DNA of 17,327 nt. It comes from an uncultured Micrococcaceae bacterium (GTDB taxonomy: Bacteria; Actinomycetota; Actinomycetes; Actinomycetales; Micrococcaceae). The DNA lies in assembly GCA_937896705.1 (NCBI GenBank), contig CALBOC010000136.1:1-17327 (forward strand). Reading direction: 5' to 3'. Position 1 is the first letter of the stretch, and every line of letters starts with the position of its first letter. Below, in pieces: positions 13,445-17,327 of this stretch. A model generated the notes under the pieces. The model saw nothing but the letters and a program-made list of their open reading frames with translations, did not search any database and was not told the origin of the DNA. Made by a program: the position numbers and the translations under genes.

Positions 13445-14526
13445 AGTACCTCCGGGACGACTCGCCGGATCTTACCCGTCACTGTTCGGTCCAGCCGGTC
13501 GACCGTATGCCATTGCACGGGTTGGGCGGCTTTGGGTAGCCGCGAGCGCACCCAGACACGCAGTCCAGCGATCTCCGGGGTGCCTTCCACCCATGCCACC
13601 ACACGCTGACCTAACCTGGCATCCGGTTGGCCCAGCACCAGACTGGCGGTCACTTCAGGATACTCGTTGAGAACGCTCTCGACGTCGGCTGGCACGACGG
13701 TGGCGCCAGCCGTGAGGATCGCATTGTCTGCTCGCCCGCAAAAGACCAGGGCACCGTCTTCGGTTTCGTATACTTGGTCGCCGACGGTTGTCCATTCGAT
13801 GCCGTCGAGAGTGGCGCGGCGTAACGTCCCGCCCAGCACGTGGCTGGCAACGTGCGGGCCGGCCACCCACAGTTGCCCATCAATGATCTTCGTGGCGACC
13901 CCCGGGAACGGACGCATACCGTCGCCGCTATCCCATGCGACGAGACTTAGCTCGGCGGCACCCACATAGCTGACAATGCGCAGGCCCGCCGCTTGGGCTC
14001 GAGCGGCGAGGGCGGGGTCGACTCGGTCACCGCCGACCAGCACGGTTTCTATCGTGCTGGGTTCGCCGGCTTCTAAACATTCAACCAAGCGCTCCAACCA
14101 GATCGGGGTGACATGCGCAGCGAGCGCACGCGCTAATCCGGGCTCCTCGGGTGTTGGGATGACCAGGTCAAGCTCCGATTCTTGAGCCCACGCGGCTGAA
14201 AACAGTGCGATAGACGAGACCTGGTGCACCGGCATCCACAGCCCGTCGCCCGGAGCTAGCCCAAGTTGGGTGTCGAGTGGCTTGAAGGCAACCCGCCAGC
14301 TTGCGGCGCTGCGGACCACGACTTTGGGCGCTCCCGTGGTGCCCGAGGTCAATGCTGCCCAGGCCGCATCGTCGGGCAGCGAGACATCGAGCAGCTCACT
14401 GGCCACCGGCGTCCGGGGATCAGTAATCAGCGGCACCCCGTCCTCGGCACGAATACTCAGCGCTTGGGTGAGCGCATCTAGGGCGTTCGGGACGTCAATG
14501 ACTGACAAGTTCGGGCGCTGCGGCAC
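13441..14526 (-). CDS. Short AMP-forming acyl-CoA ligase (MenE-like) in the biotin operon
   Basis: A 361-residue member of the ANL adenylate-forming superfamily, short like actinobacterial MenE proteins. Seen: P-loop LTSGTTGAPK (about 59-68), motif GDQVYETEDGALVFCGRADNAI with the ribose-binding Asp and hinge region, and the A10 motif RTVTGKIRR with the catalytic Lys. It would activate a carboxylic acid to an acyl-AMP and then acyl-CoA. The frame opens at TTG 14544; I prefer GTG 14526 with AAAGAGA nearby, leaving a 32-nt overlap with bioY. Placement between bioY and bioMN, as for yhfT beside yhfU/yhfS in Bacillus, argues for a biotin-linked acid (pimelate-like or fatty acid) rather than o-succinylbenzoate. 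Substrate is inference. Confidence 0.82.
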   Translation of the reverse strand: MPQRPNLSVIDVPNALDALTQALSIRAEDGVPLITDPRTPVASELLDVSLPDDAAWAALTSGTTGAPKVVVRSAASWRVAFKPLDTQLGLAPGDGLWMPVHQVSSIALFSAAWAQESELDLVIPTPEEPGLARALAAHVTPIWLERLVECLEAGEPSTIETVLVGGDRVDPALAARAQAAGLRIVSYVGAAELSLVAWDSGDGMRPFPGVATKIIDGQLWVAGPHVASHVLGGTLRRATLDGIEWTTVGDQVYETEDGALVFCGRADNAILTAGATVVPADVESVLNEYPEVTASLVLGQPDARLGQRVVAWVEGTPEIAGLRVWVRSRLPKAAQPVQWHTVDRLDRTVTGKIRRVVPEVL

Positions 14527-15067
14527 GTTTTTGTTCTCTTTCAAAGGCGCGCGGATAGGCGCGGTACAGTCCCATCGTCACCAGGGTCGCCACTGCGACT
14601 TTGAACAGGTCACCTGGCAAGAACGCTAGGGACGTGATGATGGTTTCGCCGATGCTCAGTTGCGTTAGCCAGGCTTGCACCGGGATACCGAAGAGGTAGA
14701 TGACCAGCATGCCACCCACTAACGTACCGACCACCACGCGCCACCACACCGGGCGACTGCCCACGATCAGACCGATAATGATCGGAGCGACCAGCCAGCC
14801 GATAAGGTAGCCGGCGGTTGGGGACATAAAGACGCCGATGCCGCCGCGGCCTCCGGCCAGGAGCGGCAGCCCGATAGCCACACCCAGCAGGAGCAGTCCC
14901 ATCGATGCCGCACCGCGCCACGGTCCCAGCACCGCGCCGGCGAGCATGACGCCCAGGGTTTGCAGCGTGATCGGTACCGCGCCGCCGATGCTGATGGCCC
15001 CAATCAGGCCCATTCCGGCGGTCAGTGCCGCAAACACCGCGATGCGCGCTATATCTCTGGCCGACAT
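14495..15067 (-). CDS. bioY: Biotin ECF transporter S component BioY
   Basis: A 190-residue substrate-binding membrane protein that captures biotin and works with BioM and BioN. Six hydrophobic segments are visible. BioY features are present: ARIAVFAALTAGMGLIG at the N-terminus, VPITLQTLGVMLAG, LGPWRGAASMGLLLLGVAIGLP, GGRGG, SPTAGYLIGWL, and the C-terminal LPGDLFKVAVA. ATG 15067 is chosen because AAGGAG lies 5 nt upstream and it starts at MSARDIARIAV; the earlier frame opens with GTG 15100 inside an operator. First gene of a five-gene operon, under a promoter overlapped by two BioQ-type sites, so expression should rise when biotin is scarce. Confidence 0.95.
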   Translation of the reverse strand: MSARDIARIAVFAALTAGMGLIGAISIGGAVPITLQTLGVMLAGAVLGPWRGAASMGLLLLGVAIGLPLLAGGRGGIGVFMSPTAGYLIGWLVAPIIIGLIVGSRPVWWRVVVGTLVGGMLVIYLFGIPVQAWLTQLSIGETIITSLAFLPGDLFKVAVATLVTMGLYRAYPRAFEREQKRAAAPELVSH

Positions 15068-15093
15068 GTTGCTCCTTAGGGGAAAGAAGTGGT

Positions 15094-15106
15094 TGAACAC
15101 CGTTCA
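15094..15106. promoter_or_regulatory. BioQ-type operator 1 (TGAAC-N3-GTTCA)
   Basis: A perfect 13-bp palindrome TGAAC-ACC-GTTCA in the bioY leader, 27 bp before the ATG. TGAAC half-sites with a 3-bp spacer are the recognition pattern described for BioQ, the TetR-family biotin regulator of Corynebacterium and Mycobacterium (reported consensus TGAAC-N3-GTTAC). It is separated from operator 2 by one base. Confidence 0.82.
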
Positions 15107-15107
15107 A

Positions 15108-15120
15108 TGAACAGTGTTCA
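15108..15120. promoter_or_regulatory. BioQ-type operator 2 (TGAAC-N3-GTTCA)
   Basis: A second perfect 13-bp palindrome, TGAAC-AGT-GTTCA, 14 bp centre-to-centre from operator 1. It abuts the predicted -10 box and would cover the transcription start, a placement that predicts repression. Different spacer bases show that selection has kept the half-sites. Confidence 0.82.
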
Positions 15121-15148
15121 GGATAGCGTATTGACCCCGCATCGCCAA
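15120..15148 (-). promoter_or_regulatory. Predicted bioY promoter
   Basis: On the minus strand TTGGCG (15148-15143) and TATCCT (15125-15120) are spaced exactly 17 nt; each matches the sigma-70 consensus at four of six positions. The start point would fall near 15113, inside operator 2. Confidence 0.5.
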
Positions 15149-15219
15149 CTACGCCCCGAGTTCATGACATTCCACCACATCATCCGCGGTCGGGGAAGTA
15201 CGATTGATAGATTGAGCCC

Positions 15220-16914
15220 ATGAGCGATCTTGGTTCTCTCTTGCAGCGTCTGGATGGCGCCGGTTACGGCAGCTACAAGCAATTGCGCGGCACCCACCGG
15301 TTGACCGAGCAATTCGAGCTCAGCGTTGATCGCGTCCAATCGGATCCGTATGCGCCGCCATCCCTCATCCAAGTACACATCCCGCTTGCCGCGACCGGTA
15401 TCGCCGCAGAAGTGGTGACCGGGGACAGTGCCGTCGCAGTGGCGGATCATCTCACCCGGCGCGTGGCACGTGAGCTGGCTGACCTTGCTCCGCACGGTGG
15501 CAAAACCGGTGGTGGGCTGAGCATTGATGTTCCGGGGCAGCAGGTACTGGAGCGCTCGTCGGTCGTCTTCACCGGTCAACCTGTTTCCAGGGTGACGGTC
15601 CGCATGGAAGCGGCACTTCCGGCACAAGGCCGGCGCATCCGCGGTCGGACCGCAGCTACGCTATTGACCAAGACGCTCCCCAAAGTCCTCGACGCAGCAC
15701 TGTTGCAGCTCGACCACGCCGAGCTCGATGCCGCCGTGGCGCTCTATGCGGACCAGCTGCGCCTGCGCGAGTTGTTAGTCGAGCACGATCTGGTGGGCTT
15801 TGTAGCCAACGGATCCATGCTGCCCCGTGCGGCAGGCAACTCGGATCTGCCAGCGCACCAAGCCATCCCGTTTGAGACACCGTCGTCATTGGAACAAACC
15901 TTTGACCTGCCCTCGGGACGAACGGTGACCGGCATGGGTCTGCCGCGGGGCGTCAGCTTGATTATCGGTGGCGGGTATCACGGCAAGTCCACCCTGTTGC
16001 GCGCGCTGGAGCGCGGCGTGTATAACCACGTGGCCGGGGATGGTCGGGAGCTTGTCATCACGGTCGACGATGCGCTGGCGCTGCGTGCCGAAGATGGGCG
16101 CAGCGTGGCCGATGTCGACATTTCCACCTTCATCGCCGACCTGCCGGGTGGCACTGACACCACGCGGTTTTCGACGACGAATGCCTCTGGGTCGACGTCG
16201 CAGGCGGCCGGTCTGATGGAAGGTTTGGAAGCCGGTGCCACAGCGTTCCTCATTGATGAGGACACCTCAGCCACCAACTTTATGATTCGTGATGATCGGA
16301 TGCGCCAACTGGTGCCGGCGACCAAAGAGCCCATCACCCCGCTCCTGGACCGAGTCCGTGCCCTGTGGGAAGATCACGAGGTTTCTACGGTGCTGGTCGC
16401 CGGGGGTTCTGGGGCGTTTATCGACGTGGCCGATCGGGTCTTGCTGCTGGACCATTATCGCGTAACCGATATGACGGAACGCGCCCAACAACTGGCCGAA
16501 CCCATTGCCCCTCAGCAGCCCTTTCCACCGGCCCGGCACCGCATCTTGCAACCGACACGAAAGCCTCACGACCTGCAGTCGAGTGGTCGCTCGCGCGGCC
16601 CGAAACCGCCCCAGGCCAAGGGAACGCATGCGATCCGGCATGATCGAAGCACGATCGACCTGGGGGCGCTGAGCCAGTTGGTCGATCCGTCTCAGACCAA
16701 TAGCATTGCGGCCATCATCGCGCTGGTGGACTCTCGTGCAGACGGGCGGCGCACGCTGGTCGACCTGGTTAACGAAGTGTTCGAGGAGATCACCGTCGAG
16801 GGGTTAGAGACCATTTCGCCGCACAAAGGACATCCCGGCAGGTTGGCCGCCCCACGACTTGCCGAGGTAGTGGCAGCGATCAACCGAAACCGGGATGTGT
16901 TGGTTGTTGAGTAG
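15220..16914 (+). CDS. 'ABC-class' P-loop ATPase, PF09818/MRB1590 family
   Basis: A 564-residue protein of the family annotated as predicted ATPase of the ABC class. An N-terminal domain (about 1-230) opens with LLQRLDGAGYGSYKQLRG and includes YAPPSLIQVHIP, both family marks. The ATPase core has Walker A GGGYHGKSTLL (250-260), a signature-like SGSTSQAAGLMEGLEAGA (from 323) and Walker B with extra acidic residues TAFLIDEDTSATNFM (341-355), then DRVRALWEDHEVSTVLVAGGSGAF. The C-terminal 100 residues are less conserved. The trypanosome member MRB1590 is an RNA-editing factor with an RNA-binding pore, so nucleic-acid binding is possible; the bacterial role is unknown. ATG 15220 has no clear Shine-Dalgarno, so a short or absent leader is possible. 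Monocistronic, divergent from bioY. Confidence 0.88.
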   Translation: MSDLGSLLQRLDGAGYGSYKQLRGTHRLTEQFELSVDRVQSDPYAPPSLIQVHIPLAATGIAAEVVTGDSAVAVADHLTRRVARELADLAPHGGKTGGGLSIDVPGQQVLERSSVVFTGQPVSRVTVRMEAALPAQGRRIRGRTAATLLTKTLPKVLDAALLQLDHAELDAAVALYADQLRLRELLVEHDLVGFVANGSMLPRAAGNSDLPAHQAIPFETPSSLEQTFDLPSGRTVTGMGLPRGVSLIIGGGYHGKSTLLRALERGVYNHVAGDGRELVITVDDALALRAEDGRSVADVDISTFIADLPGGTDTTRFSTTNASGSTSQAAGLMEGLEAGATAFLIDEDTSATNFMIRDDRMRQLVPATKEPITPLLDRVRALWEDHEVSTVLVAGGSGAFIDVADRVLLLDHYRVTDMTERAQQLAEPIAPQQPFPPARHRILQPTRKPHDLQSSGRSRGPKPPQAKGTHAIRHDRSTIDLGALSQLVDPSQTNSIAAIIALVDSRADGRRTLVDLVNEVFEEITVEGLETISPHKGHPGRLAAPRLAEVVAAINRNRDVLVVE

Positions 16915-16926
16915 GCGCTAGGCGCC
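16914..16926. terminator. GGCGC-TAG-GCGCC hairpin across two convergent stops
   Basis: A perfect 5-bp inverted repeat with a TAG loop begins at the last base of the ATPase stop codon and covers the stop and last two codons of the convergent DUF2267 gene. Because the genes end 3 nt apart, it could serve both directions. There is no T-run on either strand, so intrinsic termination is doubtful. Confidence 0.3.
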
Positions 16927-17301
16927 CCAGGTGGCGTATGGCTTGTAATCGTCGGGCAGGACGTTGAGCAGGTGGTCTACCTCGCCGTCCGATACCGCTT
17001 CCATGAGCACCGAAAAGGCCGCATGGGTGCGTTGTTGGCTCTCGTCCAAGGCGGTGTCGAGGCGTTTTCCGACTCGACGCACCATTTCGGACGCGTCGAA
17101 ACGCTCTTTGACTTCGGGAGCGTTGCCGGTCAGCACTTCGGCGTATTCTTTGGGGAGCTGGGCTGCGAAGGCTTCGCGCTCTTCACCCAGGTCACGGTAG
17201 GCAAGCACTTCTAACAGCGCGATCACGGTGTCATTGGCTTCTTCGAATGAGTCCAGACCGGCGCGTTGTTGAACGCGTTCGGTAATTTCGGTGGGTTGCA
17301 T
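16918..17301 (-). CDS. DUF2267 domain-containing protein
   Basis: A 127-residue, acidic, mostly helical soluble protein that fits the DUF2267 pattern: an N-terminal helix (ITERVQQRAGLDSFEEANDTVIALLEVL), then LGEEREAFAAQLPKEYAEVL, then ERFDASEMVRRVGKRL and a C-terminal helix pair ending LLNVLPDDYKPYATWGA. No enzymatic motif is visible, and the family function is not established. AAGGAGA lies about 7 nt before the ATG at 17301, which argues for a well-translated gene. It converges on the ABC-class ATPase with a 3-nt gap; any operon partner would be outside the window. Confidence 0.85.
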   Translation of the reverse strand: MQPTEITERVQQRAGLDSFEEANDTVIALLEVLAYRDLGEEREAFAAQLPKEYAEVLTGNAPEVKERFDASEMVRRVGKRLDTALDESQQRTHAAFSVLMEAVSDGEVDHLLNVLPDDYKPYATWGA

Positions 17302-17327
17302 AGTTTTCTCCTTGGCTTAGCGGTCGA

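Noticed and set aside
12617..13609. 330-codon plus-strand open frame opposite the thiolase and ligase
   Set aside because: It is a high-GC antisense shadow: no recognisable domain, Cys/Gly/Arg-rich composition and no supporting ribosome binding site, while the minus strand carries conserved motifs with overlapping starts and stops.
14841..15120. Extension of bioY to the GTG at 15100
   Set aside because: That start lies inside operator 1, lacks a Shine-Dalgarno, and adds residues unlike BioY; ATG 15067 has AAGGAG at 5 nt.
1..17327. CRISPR arrays, tRNA/rRNA genes, prophage or complete insertion sequences
   Set aside because: No spaced direct repeats, no tRNA-like cloverleaf with CCA-side consensus, and no transposase or integrase motifs were found by reading both strands.

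Overview
The window looks like a chromosomal segment of a moderately high-GC actinobacterium, probably Micrococcales (Micrococcaceae-like). This rests on an actinobacterial-style formimidoylglutamase, an ECF biotin transporter preceded by tandem TGAAC-N3-GTTCA (BioQ-type) operators, strong AGGAGG-type ribosome binding sites and mostly G/C third positions. The genus is a guess; no rRNA or tRNA gene is present to anchor it.

Layout. (1) 1-2303 (+): the tail of a small copper-chaperone-like protein, then a complete CopA-type Cu(I) P1B-ATPase. (2) 2304-2708: a gap with no conventional gene. It holds a 14-bp near-perfect inverted-repeat pair enclosing three small palindromes or hairpins, a 55-codon ORF whose Shine-Dalgarno sequence lies in the right arm of that repeat, and a hairpin that may end the next operon. 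(3) 8808-2709 (-): a six-gene unit: permease, ATPase, permease and lipoprotein of an OpuC-type osmoprotectant importer (each junction a 4-bp ATGA overlap), then an AsnB-like protein lacking the glutaminase cysteine, then HutG formimidoylglutamase. (4) 9090-10272 (+): a PaaI-type hotdog thioesterase and a PlsC-type acyltransferase, divergent from the importer; a 24-bp inverted repeat lies in the divergent promoter region. (5) 11006-10269 (-): NagB, whose stop overlaps that of the acyltransferase tail to tail. (6) 15067-11140 (-): a biotin operon bioY - acyl-CoA ligase - thiolase homologue - bioM - bioN, with every junction overlapping and a promoter covered by two adjacent BioQ-type palindromes. 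(7) 15220-16914 (+): an 'ABC-class' ATPase of the PF09818/MRB1590 family. (8) 17301-16918 (-): a DUF2267 protein, convergent with it.

How the parts fit together. Regions 1, 4, 5, 7 and 8 are ordinary single functions (copper export, acyl-CoA/lipid chemistry, amino-sugar catabolism, a poorly understood ATPase). The two long minus-strand operons are the interesting parts. The biotin operon joins the complete ECF transporter BioMNY to a CoA ligase and a thiolase homologue, recalling the BirA-controlled yhfU-yhfT-yhfS genes of Bacillus subtilis. This suggests that an acid is activated and processed in connection with biotin supply, but here the thiolase has lost conserved catalytic positions. The importer operon ends in two C-N chemistry enzymes, a glutaminase-dead AsnB homologue and HutG. 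This raises the possibility that the imported solute, or a product made from it, is their substrate. No CRISPR array, complete insertion sequence, prophage or RNA gene was seen.
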